Source: Clostridium sp.
GTDB taxonomy: Bacteria; Bacillota; Clostridia; Lachnospirales; Lachnospiraceae
Assembly (NCBI GenBank): GCA_023667695.1
Contig: JAMOZY010000011.1
Location: 23,837 to 87,836 of the forward strand
Direction of reading: 5' to 3'
DNA length: 64,000 nucleotides
A model generated the notes under the pieces. It saw nothing but the letters and a program-made list of their open reading frames with translations, searched no databases and had not been told where the DNA came from. Shown in pieces: positions 53,559 through 62,625 of the stretch. How positions within the stretch are numbered: the stretch's first letter is position 1; each line of letters opens with the position of its first letter. The translations under genes and the position numbers were made by a program.

Positions 53559-54622
53559 TTGGATGCCTTTACCTTTGTCCACAAATCGGCAAAATATTCC
53601 CGGATGTCCTGCTCCTGGTAACGGAATACCTCATTGTTTTCTCCGGCTGTTTCCGGAAGATATGCACTGTTTCCCGCAAAGTCCTGTTCTGCTGCCCGGT
53701 TTCTTGCCTCTGCCACCGGCGAGGTATACCCTACCTCTATGGTATTGGCATAGGCATGCTCTGCATCCAGCATAAAATTAATATAATTATGTGCCAGCTC
53801 CATTTCCGTACAATCACTGGTAATCACCATGGCATCCTCCCATACATTCGTACCCTCCTCCGGCGCAAAGTAGTCCAGGTCTTCATTTTCTGACATAATG
53901 TACGCCGCATCTCCGGAGTATACAACCGCCATTGCCTTGTTGCCGGAAATCATATTATCAATCACATCATCTCCGGCATATACCGGATTCATGGTATCTC
54001 TTTGTTCAATCAACCACGCATAAGCCTTGTCGATTTCATCCGTATCCGTCGTGTTCATGGAATACCCCAGAGCCTTTAAGGCAATCATAAAGGAATCCCG
54101 CTCGGAATCATACATATAAATATCATTGGCATACTTTGTATTGCGCAGCAGCTCCCAGCCGTCATCCAAATCTGCTGAATCTACAACTGTGGTATCATAA
54201 AGAATACCGACGGTCCCATAAAAGAACGGAACGGAATAGGTATTATCCGGGTCGAATTCTTTTCCCAATACCTCCGGAGCCAGACCCTCTGCATTGGTAA
54301 GCAGTGTCCAGTCCACCGGCTGCAGACGATTCTCCTTTATCAGCCGTTCAATCATATAATCGGAAGGAACCAGTACATCATACCGCTCTCCGCTTTGCAG
54401 CTTGGTGTACATGGATTCATTGGAATCAAAGGTTTCATAAATCACCCGGCAGTTATATTCCCGCTCAAACTCACCCAACAAGCTGGTATCAATATATTCC
54501 CCACAGCTATACACCTTCAGGGTCGGCTTCTGAGAGCCGCCACAGCCGGTCAATAATCCTGTTATCATTGTCAGCCCTGTGAACAGGCTAATCCATTTTC
54601 TCCATTTATTTTTGTTTCTCAT
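53555..54622 (-). CDS. potD: Spermidine/putrescine-binding lipoprotein
   Basis: 355 residues. Signal sequence with lipobox LLTGCGGS near residue 27, then a type II periplasmic-binding fold. Segments typical of PotD are LKVYSCGEYID, YDVLVPSDYMIERL, VPFFYGTVGILYD and AMAVVYSGDAAY. It catches polyamines outside the membrane and delivers them to PotBC. It starts within the stop of potC (ATGA overlap) and is last in the operon. Confidence 0.94.
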   Translation of the reverse strand: MRNKNKWRKWISLFTGLTMITGLLTGCGGSQKPTLKVYSCGEYIDTSLLGEFEREYNCRVIYETFDSNESMYTKLQSGERYDVLVPSDYMIERLIKENRLQPVDWTLLTNAEGLAPEVLGKEFDPDNTYSVPFFYGTVGILYDTTVVDSADLDDGWELLRNTKYANDIYMYDSERDSFMIALKALGYSMNTTDTDEIDKAYAWLIEQRDTMNPVYAGDDVIDNMISGNKAMAVVYSGDAAYIMSENEDLDYFAPEEGTNVWEDAMVITSDCTEMELAHNYINFMLDAEHAYANTIEVGYTSPVAEARNRAAEQDFAGNSAYLPETAGENNEVFRYQEQDIREYFADLWTKVKASN

Positions 54623-55449
54623 GGTTCTTCCTCCCTTATACTTGTGTTTTCATCTATCAATTCTTCTTCGGAATTCTTCTTTCTGCGAATAATCAGCGGA
54701 ATCACATTTACCATTACCAGAGTGATTACAATCACTAATATTACCAAAGTGGATAATGCATTTATCGTAGGATTGGTCCGCTTCGTCATGTTATATACGA
54801 TTATGGATATATTGGCTACCCCATTTCCTGTAACGAAATACGATATGACAAAATCATCAAAGGACATGGTAAATGCCAGTAAAACACCTGCATAAATCCC
54901 CTCCTTCAGCATGGGCAGAATCACCTTCACCAATGCCTGCATGGGAGTTGCTCCCAGGTCCATTGCAGCATTCGCCAGATTCGGGTCCAGATTCCGCACC
55001 TTGGGATATACGCTGGTTATTACATATGGCGTGCAAAAGGCAATATGTGCCAGCAGCATGGTCAGGTAGCCCTTTTCCATCTTCAGGGACGAGAACAGAA
55101 TCATTAATCCGATGGCAGTTACAATATCCGGATTCATAATCGGTATGTTGTTTACATTAATGATGACTTCCTTTAATATCCTCCGGCTCTTGGAAAGCCC
55201 GATGGCAGTTATGGTTCCCAGCACGGTTGATATGGCAGTTGCCAGTAATGCAATGGTGATGGATACATATACGGCATTCATAATCTCCCCGCTGGTGAAC
55301 AGATTTTCATACCAGCGAAGGGAAAAGCTCTCAAAGCTGGTCAGAGATTTCGATGAGTTAAAGGAATAAATCATCGTCACCAAAATCGGAAGATAGAGAA
55401 ATAAAAAGCATACCGTAATATAAAGAATGGAGCCTATCTTTTTCTTCAT
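54619..55449 (-). CDS. potC: Spermidine/putrescine ABC transporter permease
   Basis: 276 residues, six membrane helices. The EAA loop important for ATPase contact is AAMDLGATPMQALVKVILPML (about 170-190). It forms the membrane channel with PotB. It overlaps potD by 4 bp and follows potB by 3 bp. Confidence 0.94.
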   Translation of the reverse strand: MKKKIGSILYITVCFLFLYLPILVTMIYSFNSSKSLTSFESFSLRWYENLFTSGEIMNAVYVSITIALLATAISTVLGTITAIGLSKSRRILKEVIINVNNIPIMNPDIVTAIGLMILFSSLKMEKGYLTMLLAHIAFCTPYVITSVYPKVRNLDPNLANAAMDLGATPMQALVKVILPMLKEGIYAGVLLAFTMSFDDFVISYFVTGNGVANISIIVYNMTKRTNPTINALSTLVILVIVITLVMVNVIPLIIRRKKNSEEELIDENTSIREEEP

Positions 55450-55452
55450 CGT

Positions 55453-56280
55453 TTATTCCTCCTCTGTCTCTTCCTTGTCCATCTGCTTCATGGAGGTGAT
55501 GGCAAGCAAAATGATAAATGCCAGTATGACAGAGATTGCACTGCCAAAGTTCCAATCCCCTACGGAAATAAACTGGTTTTCTATTAAATTACCAATCAGC
55601 ATATACTGTCCTCCACCTAGCAGCTTTGGTATGACAAAGGTGGAAATGGATAATAAAAAGGTCATGATAATACCATTTAACACACCGGGTATGGACAGCT
55701 TGAAGGTCACACGCCAAAAGGTCTGAAACCGGTTGGCCCCTAAATCCATAGACGCCTCCAGCAAGGACTGGTCAATCTTGCAAAGGGAGGTATGAATGGG
55801 AATTACCATAAACGGAAGCAGGTCACTTACCAGACCTATGATTACCGCAAAATCCGTGTACATCATCGATACCGGTTCCAATCCAAATATACCCAGAACC
55901 GAATTGATAAGACCATTGTCCGATAACAGACAAATCCAGGCATAGGTTCGGAGCAGTGTGTTAATCCACATGGGAATCGTCACAAACAGTATCAGCAGAT
56001 TCTGAATCTTTTCATTAAAAAACGTAATCAGATAAGCAAGTATGTATCCTATAATCAGGCAGATTCCCACAGACAATAAGCCCAGTTGAAAGGATTTTAT
56101 GAAAACCGCTACATAAATCGGCTCCGTCATTTTCTTAAAGTTATCCAGGGTAAACTGGATATTGACCAAATCATTGCCTCCGGTAGTAACGGAATACAGT
56201 ACAATCAAAAGCAGTGGTATGATAATCATAACGATTGCCCATACCATATATGGTCGAATCAATCGGATAAAATGCCGCAT
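55453..56280 (-). CDS. potB: Spermidine/putrescine ABC transporter permease
   Basis: 275 residues from the ATG at 56280 (AGGAGG six bases upstream; longer frames overlap potA). Six membrane helices and the EAA loop EASMDLGANRFQTFWRVTFKL. Partner of PotC in the polyamine importer. It starts 10 bp after the potA stop. Confidence 0.94.
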   Translation of the reverse strand: MRHFIRLIRPYMVWAIVMIIIPLLLIVLYSVTTGGNDLVNIQFTLDNFKKMTEPIYVAVFIKSFQLGLLSVGICLIIGYILAYLITFFNEKIQNLLILFVTIPMWINTLLRTYAWICLLSDNGLINSVLGIFGLEPVSMMYTDFAVIIGLVSDLLPFMVIPIHTSLCKIDQSLLEASMDLGANRFQTFWRVTFKLSIPGVLNGIIMTFLLSISTFVIPKLLGGGQYMLIGNLIENQFISVGDWNFGSAISVILAFIILLAITSMKQMDKEETEEE

Positions 56281-56290
56281 ATCGAACCTC

Positions 56291-57337
56291 CTATTCCCAG
56301 TCCATACGATACATAACGTGAATGTCATCCGGACCAAACCGTAAGCCTACCTTAAGCCCTACCTCGAAATAATCCGTGGTATGAATCGTATAATCCCGTT
56401 TCTCTGTCTCGACCACGATTTCATGGTGGACGCCTTTGAATACGATGGATTTCACAATACCATTCAGCTTTGCCTCTTCCGGCTTCACAATATCAATATC
56501 CTCCGGACGGATGACTACCTCTACGCACTCATTTTTCTTAAAGCCCTTATCCACACATTCGAATTCAAAGCCATCAAAGGATACTAGCAGGTCATCCAGC
56601 ATACAGGCTTCTACAATATTCGACTCTCCAATGAAATTAGCAACAAACCGGTTTTCCGGCTCATTGTAAATATCCTCCGGCGTCCCCACCTGCTGAATGA
56701 TACCCTCATGCATGACAACTACCGTATCAGACATGGACAAGGCTTCTTCCTGGTCGTGGGTGACGAAAATAAAGGTGATGCCTACTTCCTTCTGTATCTT
56801 CTTTAATTCTCCCTGCATCTCTTTTCTCAGCTTGGCATCTAAAGCACCCAGCGGTTCATCCAGCAAAAGAACCTTAGGTTCATTTACCAATGCCCTGGCA
56901 ATGGCAACCCGCTGCTGCTGTCCGCCGGAAAGCTTAGTTACGTCCCTCTTATCAAAGCCTTCTAGGCCTACCAGCTTCAAAGTCTTCTTTACCTTATGGT
57001 CCAGCAGGCTTTTGTCCATCTTCTTTATCTTTAATCCAAATGCAACATTCTCATATACGTTCAAAAAAGGAAATAATGCGTACTTTTGGAATACGGTATT
57101 TACTTCCCGTTTATACGGGGGAACCTTTGAGATATCCACACCATCAAATAGCACTTCTCCACCGCTGGGTTCGTCAAAGCCGGCAAGAATCCGCAGTGTG
57201 GTTGTCTTACCGCAGCCGGAGGGACCTAAGAGCGTCAGGAATTCATTCTCATGAATATTTAAATCAATTCCTTTCAGCACCTGCTGGTCTTCATAATTCT
57301 TTGTCAATCCTTTTAATTCAATTAATACGTTACTCAT
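56291..57337 (-). CDS. potA: Spermidine/putrescine ABC transporter ATPase
   Basis: 348 residues from the ATG at 57337 (GAGGAGG upstream). Walker [11 protein letters not shown]-loop VFQKYALFP, signature LSGGQQQR, Walker [13 protein letters not shown] and switch His in VTHDQEE are intact; the C-terminal TOBE domain (about 270-348) is typical of PotA and may take part in polyamine feedback. First transporter gene of the operon, 51 bp after the repressor gene. Confidence 0.95.
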   Translation of the reverse strand: MSNVLIELKGLTKNYEDQQVLKGIDLNIHENEFLTLLGPSGCGKTTTLRILAGFDEPSGGEVLFDGVDISKVPPYKREVNTVFQKYALFPFLNVYENVAFGLKIKKMDKSLLDHKVKKTLKLVGLEGFDKRDVTKLSGGQQQRVAIARALVNEPKVLLLDEPLGALDAKLRKEMQGELKKIQKEVGITFIFVTHDQEEALSMSDTVVVMHEGIIQQVGTPEDIYNEPENRFVANFIGESNIVEACMLDDLLVSFDGFEFECVDKGFKKNECVEVVIRPEDIDIVKPEEAKLNGIVKSIVFKGVHHEIVVETEKRDYTIHTTDYFEVGLKVGLRFGPDDIHVMYRMDWE

Positions 57338-57388
57338 AATCTGCCTCCTCGCTGAAACAAAATCAAACACCGCCGCAAATATTCGAAA

Positions 57389-57922
57389 CTAAAAGCTGGG
57401 CGGTGAGGACACCCACAAAAGAAGTCCTCCGGTCTCGGATGTAATGTAATGCTGATACGCCGGTGTAAAATAAAAGGATTCCCCCCTTTTTGCCTTAAAC
57501 ACCTGATTGCCTATATGAATATCGATGGCGCCCTTTAAGACATATCCGAATTCTTCTCCTTCATGGGGATTGTCCGGATAGGTAGAACCCTTGGGTTCAA
57601 TCGTGACTAAAATGGGTTCCATCACATTTTTTTGTGCATTGGGTATAATCCACTGAATCGTATTCTTCAGTTCACCGTCGGTCTTTTCAAAAAAATCTCC
57701 CTTGTGGAACACCACCTGAGTATCCTCGGAATCGTTGAAAAAGGTTTTTAAGTCCGTACCCAGACATTGCAAAATGTCCACTAAGGTAGCAATCGAAGGC
57801 GAGGTTAAATCCCGTTCCACCTGAGAAATAAAACCTTTGGTCAGTTCTGCACGGTCTGCAAGCTCTTCCTGGGTCAGGCCCTTTTGAATGCGTAATGCTT
57901 TTAATTTCCTTCCTATTTCCAT
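57389..57922 (-). CDS. XRE-family transcriptional regulator with cupin domain (PuuR-like)
   Basis: 177 residues from the ATG at 57922; the longer frame to 57979 would run through the operator. Helix-turn-helix at about 5-60 (IGRKLKALRIQKGLTQEELADRAELTKGFISQVER) and a cupin sensor domain at about 105-177 (GEEFGYVLKGAIDIHI). Such regulators bind polyamines or related metabolites with the cupin domain, as in E. coli PuuR. First gene of the operon with potABCD, so it probably represses its own operon through the site at 57945-57972. Confidence 0.93.
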   Translation of the reverse strand: MEIGRKLKALRIQKGLTQEELADRAELTKGFISQVERDLTSPSIATLVDILQCLGTDLKTFFNDSEDTQVVFHKGDFFEKTDGELKNTIQWIIPNAQKNVMEPILVTIEPKGSTYPDNPHEGEEFGYVLKGAIDIHIGNQVFKAKRGESFYFTPAYQHYITSETGGLLLWVSSPPSF

Positions 57923-57944
57923 TTCTCTTACCTGTTTCTTAATT

Positions 57945-57972
57945 CTAAACTTCAAGTTTAGTTTTGCTAAAC
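57945..57972. promoter_or_regulatory. Tripartite operator of the polyamine operon
   Basis: Three half-sites of alternating direction, CTAAAC, GTTTAG and CTAAAC, each 6 bp with 5-bp spacers (11-bp period). The first two form a perfect 17-bp palindrome CTAAACTTCAAGTTTAG. They lie just downstream of the expected start site of the regulator gene. Confidence 0.75.
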
Positions 57973-57983
57973 TCAACAAGTCA

Positions 57984-58011
57984 ATTATACATGGATTTTA
58001 CAGAACGTCAA
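57984..58011 (-). promoter_or_regulatory. Promoter of the regulator-potABCD operon
   Basis: TTGACG and a perfect TATAAT on the minus strand with a 16-bp spacer; the transcription start falls at the edge of the operator. Confidence 0.7.
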
Positions 58012-58046
58012 TAGGAAATTTTATTCTTTTTTTAATGGGCAATTGA

Positions 58047-58076
58047 TTGACGGAGCTTGCTGTTGTACCCTATAAT
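58047..58076 (+). promoter_or_regulatory. Promoter of the acetyltransferase gene
   Basis: TTGACG and TATAAT with an 18-bp spacer, about 40 bp before the start codon. Confidence 0.6.
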
Positions 58077-58116
58077 AAAGTACAGATACCGTAGACCTTA
58101 GAAAAGGAGTAAGACC

Positions 58117-58572
58117 ATGAGTATTCGGAGACAGATTATTGATTATTCCAGAGGAGACAATCTGGGTCACTTCTGGCGGTTATATAAATTACAGAAAAAG
58201 ATAAAAAGCGGCTTTATACATGATGTGCTGACCTTTCTGCTAAGCCGCTGCGCTCACCGGCATGGAGGCTATATCGGTCCGGATGCTGTGATTGATGAAT
58301 CCCTTTCCCTTCCCCATGGCCTCCATGGTGTTTTCATTTCCCGCTATGCGGTTATCGGTAAGGACTGCTGGATGTATCAGAATGTTACCATTGGGGAAAA
58401 GAACCGGAAGGCGCCGGTGATTGGGGATAATTGTCTGATTGGCGCCGGGGCGGTAATCATTGGAGATATCACGATAGGAAATAATGTGAAAATCGGGGCA
58501 GGTGCTGTTGTCACCACCAGTATTCCGGACAATGCTACGGTTGTTTCCCAGCCGGCACATATTGTAAAGTAA
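58117..58572 (+). CDS. Left-handed beta-helix acyltransferase (serine acetyltransferase-like)
   Basis: 151 residues. The C-terminal two thirds show hexapeptide repeats (VIGKDCWMYQNVTIG, APVIGDNCLIGAGAVIIGDITIGNNVKIGAGAVV), and a His in SLPHGLHGV is in the position of the catalytic His of CysE. It is shorter than full serine acetyltransferases (about 220-270) because the N-terminal helical domain is reduced. Could acetylate serine or a sugar/polyol; context does not decide. AAAGGAG precedes the start. Confidence 0.85.
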   Translation: MSIRRQIIDYSRGDNLGHFWRLYKLQKKIKSGFIHDVLTFLLSRCAHRHGGYIGPDAVIDESLSLPHGLHGVFISRYAVIGKDCWMYQNVTIGEKNRKAPVIGDNCLIGAGAVIIGDITIGNNVKIGAGAVVTTSIPDNATVVSQPAHIVK

Positions 58573-58617
58573 GTCCCTTACAGGAAGGATAAAATACTAT
58601 TTTGTATTGCAACTGAA

Positions 58618-58635
58618 AGTTGCGTAACCGCAACT
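58618..58635. promoter_or_regulatory. Inverted repeat before the DUF3592-like gene
   Basis: AGTTGCG and CGCAACT with a 4-base spacer, plus neighbouring TTGCAAC half-sites; a possible operator. Confidence 0.35.
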
Positions 58636-58745
58636 AAAACTTTGTATGAAAAATGAGGAGATTTTGATAGTATTTTAACAGTCAAAGGCTTGAAATCAGT
58701 TGTTCCAGGCATAGCTTATAATTAAGAAAGAGGAGGCTGAAGAGA

Positions 58746-59267
58746 ATGACAGGCGGGAAGGGAAATAACAAAAAAGTTTCCGGTAATAATGTAGCTTTTA
58801 TAATGATTTATGGTGCCATAGTAACCATTGTGATAATGATTTATGTTTTTCTATCAAAGAGCCTGGGAGATTACCGTATTTACAAATCGCACTCATGGGT
58901 GGAGACGGAGGCTCGTTTTGTAAACGCAGAGGAGTACCAGCAAACGGTTCGGCGACGGAGTTACACCGGAACCAAACGGTATCGTGTATCCCAGGAAACC
59001 CGTTACAGGTGGCGGTACAGCTATGAAGTAAATGGCAGCCGATACTCTTATATCACGGATGGGCATCAGGAACGCCAGCCGAATAAGCCGACCCGGGGGA
59101 TTCTTGTGGCAGCAGACAATGCTTCTGTTTATCTGCAATATGGTAGTGAAGGCGCTTTGAAGTTCGTACAGGTGTTTAGCTGGGGAATCGCTATTGTTGG
59201 GGGACTGATTATCGTTGGCTTGATTTTTCTTCTCAGGTATCTTCAGAAAAAAAAGAAAATGGAATAA
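58746..59267 (+). CDS. DUF3592-like membrane protein
   Basis: 173 residues with two membrane helices (about 17-38 and 140-163). Between them is a small, strongly basic, Tyr- and Arg-rich outer domain (TRYRWRYSYEVNGSRYSYITDG) like the DUF3592 fold. Function unknown. AGAGGAGG precedes the start. Confidence 0.7.
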   Translation: MTGGKGNNKKVSGNNVAFIMIYGAIVTIVIMIYVFLSKSLGDYRIYKSHSWVETEARFVNAEEYQQTVRRRSYTGTKRYRVSQETRYRWRYSYEVNGSRYSYITDGHQERQPNKPTRGILVAADNASVYLQYGSEGALKFVQVFSWGIAIVGGLIIVGLIFLLRYLQKKKKME

Positions 59268-59285
59268 GGCAAGGCTTAAAAACTA

Positions 59286-59314
59286 TTGTATATTCAGAAA
59301 GAATCTCTTATAAT
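59286..59314 (+). promoter_or_regulatory. Promoter of the transaldolase gene
   Basis: TTGTAT and a perfect TATAAT with a 17-bp spacer. Confidence 0.7.
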
Positions 59315-59327
59315 AGACACATTAACG

Positions 59328-59343
59328 CTTTATTGCAATAAAG
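59328..59343. promoter_or_regulatory. 16-bp palindrome at the transaldolase leader
   Basis: CTTTATTGCAATAAAG is a perfect palindrome located about 8 bases after the expected transcription start; a candidate repressor site. Confidence 0.5.
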
Positions 59344-59364
59344 AGCGGGTAAGGAGATTATAAG

Positions 59365-60015
59365 ATGAAATTTTTTATTGATACTGCAAAAATCGAGGAA
59401 ATAAAAGCAGCAAATGATATGGGTATTATATGCGGAGTTACAACCAATCCTTCCCTGGTTGCCAAGTCCGGCAGAGAGTTTCATACAGTCATTCAGGAGA
59501 TTGCGGCGCTTGTAGACGGACCAATCAGTGGAGAAGTAAAAGCCACCACAACCGATGCAGAGGGAATGATTACAGAAGGAAGAGAGATTGCTGCCATTCA
59601 TCCCAATATGGTAGTAAAGATACCAATGACGGAGGAAGGCTTAAAGGCATGTAAGAAATTATCATCGGAAGGAATCAAGGTAAATATGACCCTGATTTTC
59701 TCTGCCAATCAAGCACTGCTGGCAGCCAGAGCCGGGGCGGCTTATGTATCACCGTTCATTGGAAGAATCGATGATATCAGCATGTCCGGCATGGATTTGA
59801 TTCGCAGTATTGCAGAGATATTCAGCTATACGGATTTACAGACGGAAATCATTGCTGCCAGCGTAAGGAATCCGGTTCATGTTACGGAGTGTGCCTTAGC
59901 AGGAGCTGATATTGCAACGGTGCCATATGGTGTTCTGGTGCAGATGATTCATCATCCCTTAACAGATGCAGGAATCGAGAAGTTCCGGAAGGACTATCTG
60001 GCAACGATAGAATAA
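59365..60015 (+). CDS. tal: Transaldolase of the small (TalC/FSA) type
   Basis: 216 residues. Schiff-base Lys85 lies in [11 protein letters not shown], the same number as in E. coli FSA. The residue aligned to Gln59 of FSA is Glu57 here (SGEVKA), and the residue aligned to Tyr131 of FSA is Phe in [11 protein letters not shown]. Both are the transaldolase type, so transfer of dihydroxyacetone between sugar phosphates in the pentose phosphate pathway is more likely than fructose-6-phosphate cleavage. AAGGAG precedes the start. Single gene with its own promoter and palindrome. Confidence 0.9.
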   Translation: MKFFIDTAKIEEIKAANDMGIICGVTTNPSLVAKSGREFHTVIQEIAALVDGPISGEVKATTTDAEGMITEGREIAAIHPNMVVKIPMTEEGLKACKKLSSEGIKVNMTLIFSANQALLAARAGAAYVSPFIGRIDDISMSGMDLIRSIAEIFSYTDLQTEIIAASVRNPVHVTECALAGADIATVPYGVLVQMIHHPLTDAGIEKFRKDYLATIE

Positions 60016-60192
60016 ATGAAAGTACTTGCAACATCAAGCATTTTATGGTATTTTGTACGCGAGTGGTATTCTTATTAAGAAATCACATCGGGATAATGTG
60101 TCATCATTGGCTGAAGGAGAACAGAAGTATGCTGTCCATGCAGGTAAAACGGCATGGAAACAGCAGGCTGAAGTATAGAAAGAGGTGATGAC

Positions 60193-61032
60193 ATGGATAT
60201 AGGAATCATTGGCGCCGGCAGGGTGGGCTGTTCCATGGGGAAATATGCAGTACAACACTGGATACCGGTAGCAGGATACTATAGCAAAACATATGAAAGC
60301 GCAAAGGAAGCGGCGAAATTTACGCGGACAGAGTGCTTCGAGGATTTAACAGATATTATTTTGGCAAGTGATACCCTTTGGATTGCCACACCGGATGACA
60401 GTATCCGGGAGGTATGGGATTGCATTGCACGGTACGACATTCAAGATTATATTATCTGCCATTTTAGTGGCTCATTATCTTCCGATGTTTTTTCCGGGAT
60501 TGAGAAGAAGAGGGCGCACCCTTGTTCCATTCATCCCCTTTACGCATTCAGCGACAAGAATACTTCCTATCAGAATTTAAATGAAGCTTATTTTACCATC
60601 GAGGGCGATGATTTTGCCGTAGAGCATATGACTGCCTTGCTGGAGAAAATGGGCAATCGGGTGGTTCGGATTAAGGCGCAGAAAAAGGCGCTGTATCATA
60701 GTGCCGCTTCCTTGGTGAGCAATCATATTCTGGGTGTAATCGATATGGGCATCCAGCTTATGGAGGAGTGTGGATTTACCCAGGAAGAGGCATATGCTGC
60801 ATTAACCCCGTTGATTTTAAATAATATCAATGCCGGCTGTGAGCTTGGCTGTAAGGAAGCCTTGACCGGCCCCATTGAACGGAATGATATCAAAACGGTT
60901 GACTGTCATTTGTCGGCACTGACCGGAACAGCCAGGGATATCTATGAAAGCATAGGGAATGAACTGGTTATCATGGCGAAGGAGAAGCATCCGGACCGGG
61001 ATTATACGGGTATGGAGCTGCGGTTCCAGTAG
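60193..61032 (+). CDS. Rossmann-like/DUF2520 domain protein, possible ketopantoate reductase
   Basis: 279 residues. N-terminal NAD(P)-binding Rossmann motif IGIIGAGRVGCSMG (about 3-16) with YYSKT at the end of the second strand (a Ser/Lys patch suggesting NADPH), and a C-terminal DUF2520 helical domain (about 130-260) with a Lys in ALYHSAASLVSNH. The gene lies 149 bp before panB, in the pantothenate operon, which lacks a normal panE. The fold is that of ketopantoate reductases, so it may fill this step; this is inference from context. Confidence 0.78.
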   Translation: MDIGIIGAGRVGCSMGKYAVQHWIPVAGYYSKTYESAKEAAKFTRTECFEDLTDIILASDTLWIATPDDSIREVWDCIARYDIQDYIICHFSGSLSSDVFSGIEKKRAHPCSIHPLYAFSDKNTSYQNLNEAYFTIEGDDFAVEHMTALLEKMGNRVVRIKAQKKALYHSAASLVSNHILGVIDMGIQLMEECGFTQEEAYAALTPLILNNINAGCELGCKEALTGPIERNDIKTVDCHLSALTGTARDIYESIGNELVIMAKEKHPDRDYTGMELRFQ

Positions 61033-61181
61033 AGTTTTGCATTTGAGAAGCACAGAATATGAAAGGAAGAAGGATTCGTATTGCAGTCCGATGGTTTTGA
61101 TGTCGGTTTGATGATAGGGAAAGCTGCAATCGGAATGGAAGTATGCGTATATTTGGGAAATAAAGGAAGGGAATGATAGTA

Positions 61182-62009
61182 ATGAAGAATACAGTAGCAA
61201 CATTTCAAAAGGCAAAGGCAGAGGGAACGAAGCTGACCATGCTGACGGCTTATGATTATTCTACGGCGAAGCTGTTAGACGAGGCTGGTGTAAATAGTAT
61301 TCTGGTAGGAGATTCTCTGGGGAATGTCATACTTGGATATGAGGATACACTGGCAGTTACCATGGAGGATATGCTTCATCATGGAGCGGCAGTTGCCAGA
61401 GGAGCAAAGGATGCATTGGTAGTCATTGATATGCCCTTTATGTCTTATCAGATATCGGTGGAGGAAGCGGTTCGGAATGCCGGACGGCTGATGAAGGAAG
61501 GACATGGCGCTGCCGTAAAGCTGGAAGGCGGTGCGGCTGTTTGTCCACAGATTCGGGCAATTGTTGATGCAGGGATTCCAGTCATGGCGCATCTCGGATT
61601 AACTCCCCAGTCGATTCATGCCTTTGGAGGATTTAAAGTACAGGGCAAGACGGAGGCAGCGGCAAAGAAACTGCTTGAGGATGCAAAGAAGGTTCAGGAA
61701 GCAGGGGCGTTTTCCGTTGTACTGGAGGCGGTTCCAAGCAAGCTGGCAGCCTTGATTACGGAGCAGCTGGATATTCCGACCATCGGAATCGGTGCGGGAA
61801 ATGCCTGCGATGGACAGGTACTGGTCTATCAGGATATGCTGGGTATGTTCTCAGATTTTACACCAAAGTTTGTGAAACGGTATGCTAATGTGGGAGAGGT
61901 CATGAAGGATGCCTTCCGGCAGTATATCGAGGAAGTTCAGTCCGGTGCATTTCCGGCAAAGGAAAATGAATATACGGTAGATGACAGCATTATTGAAAAA
62001 TTATATTAA
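61182..62009 (+). CDS. panB: 3-methyl-2-oxobutanoate hydroxymethyltransferase
   Basis: 275 residues from the ATG at 61182 (GGAAGGG upstream). [47 protein letters not shown] and AHLGLTPQS are the conserved segments of PanB, with the metal-binding Asp residues and the catalytic Glu in VLEAVPSKL. It makes ketopantoate from 2-oxoisovalerate and methylene-THF, the first committed step to pantothenate. Confidence 0.96.
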   Translation: MKNTVATFQKAKAEGTKLTMLTAYDYSTAKLLDEAGVNSILVGDSLGNVILGYEDTLAVTMEDMLHHGAAVARGAKDALVVIDMPFMSYQISVEEAVRNAGRLMKEGHGAAVKLEGGAAVCPQIRAIVDAGIPVMAHLGLTPQSIHAFGGFKVQGKTEAAAKKLLEDAKKVQEAGAFSVVLEAVPSKLAALITEQLDIPTIGIGAGNACDGQVLVYQDMLGMFSDFTPKFVKRYANVGEVMKDAFRQYIEEVQSGAFPAKENEYTVDDSIIEKLY

Positions 62010-62023
62010 GGTGTTAAGTGAAT

Positions 62024-62602
62024 ATGAGAATATTAGTATTTTGTGCAAAAGGGTTTGAAATGATTGAATTCAGTGCTTTTATTGATATAATGGGGTGGGC
62101 CCGAAATGATTATCACTACCCTGTATATGTTGATACATGCGGTTTTACCCAAACTGTAAATAGTACGTTTCATGTTCCTGTTCTTGTGGATAAAACAATG
62201 GATGAAATAGTGGTTAATGATTATGATGCATTAGCCATTCCGGGTGGATTTGAAGAGTTTGGATTTTATGAAGAAGCGTACAATGAAAGATTTCTGAATC
62301 TAATAAAAGCATTTGATGAGCAGGAAAAACCGATTGCTTCTATCTGTGTTGCGGCTTTGCCAATTGGAAAAAGCGGTGTACTTAAAAATAGAAAGGCTAC
62401 AACATATCATTTAAACGATGGACATCGACAAAAACAACTGGCTGAGTTTGGTGTAAATGTTGTAAATGAGCGAATTGTGGTAGATAGCAACATAATTACT
62501 TCATATTGCCCGGAAACGGCACCGGATGTTGCATTTGAACTATTAAAGAAGTTATGTGGAAATGAAAAGATGCTTATTGTTAAGAGAGCAATGGGATATT
62601 AG
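62024..62602 (+). CDS. DJ-1/PfpI family protein
   Basis: 192 residues from the ATG at 62024, AAGGTG upstream; a GTG two codons earlier is less likely. DJ-1 fold with the nucleophile Cys in SICVAALPIG (about 110) and Glu15-type acid in FEMIEFSAFIDIMGWA. Members are chaperone-like deglycases, transcription factor domains or peptidases. It is more AT-rich than panB and panC on either side, which suggests insertion into the operon. Confidence 0.85.
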   Translation: MRILVFCAKGFEMIEFSAFIDIMGWARNDYHYPVYVDTCGFTQTVNSTFHVPVLVDKTMDEIVVNDYDALAIPGGFEEFGFYEEAYNERFLNLIKAFDEQEKPIASICVAALPIGKSGVLKNRKATTYHLNDGHRQKQLAEFGVNVVNERIVVDSNIITSYCPETAPDVAFELLKKLCGNEKMLIVKRAMGY

Positions 62603-62625
62603 AAAGAGCGAGAGGAGAATGTGTT

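Noticed and set aside
56697..57254. 185-residue plus-strand ORF
   Set aside because: Antisense shadow of potA, Ser/Phe-rich without a ribosome site.
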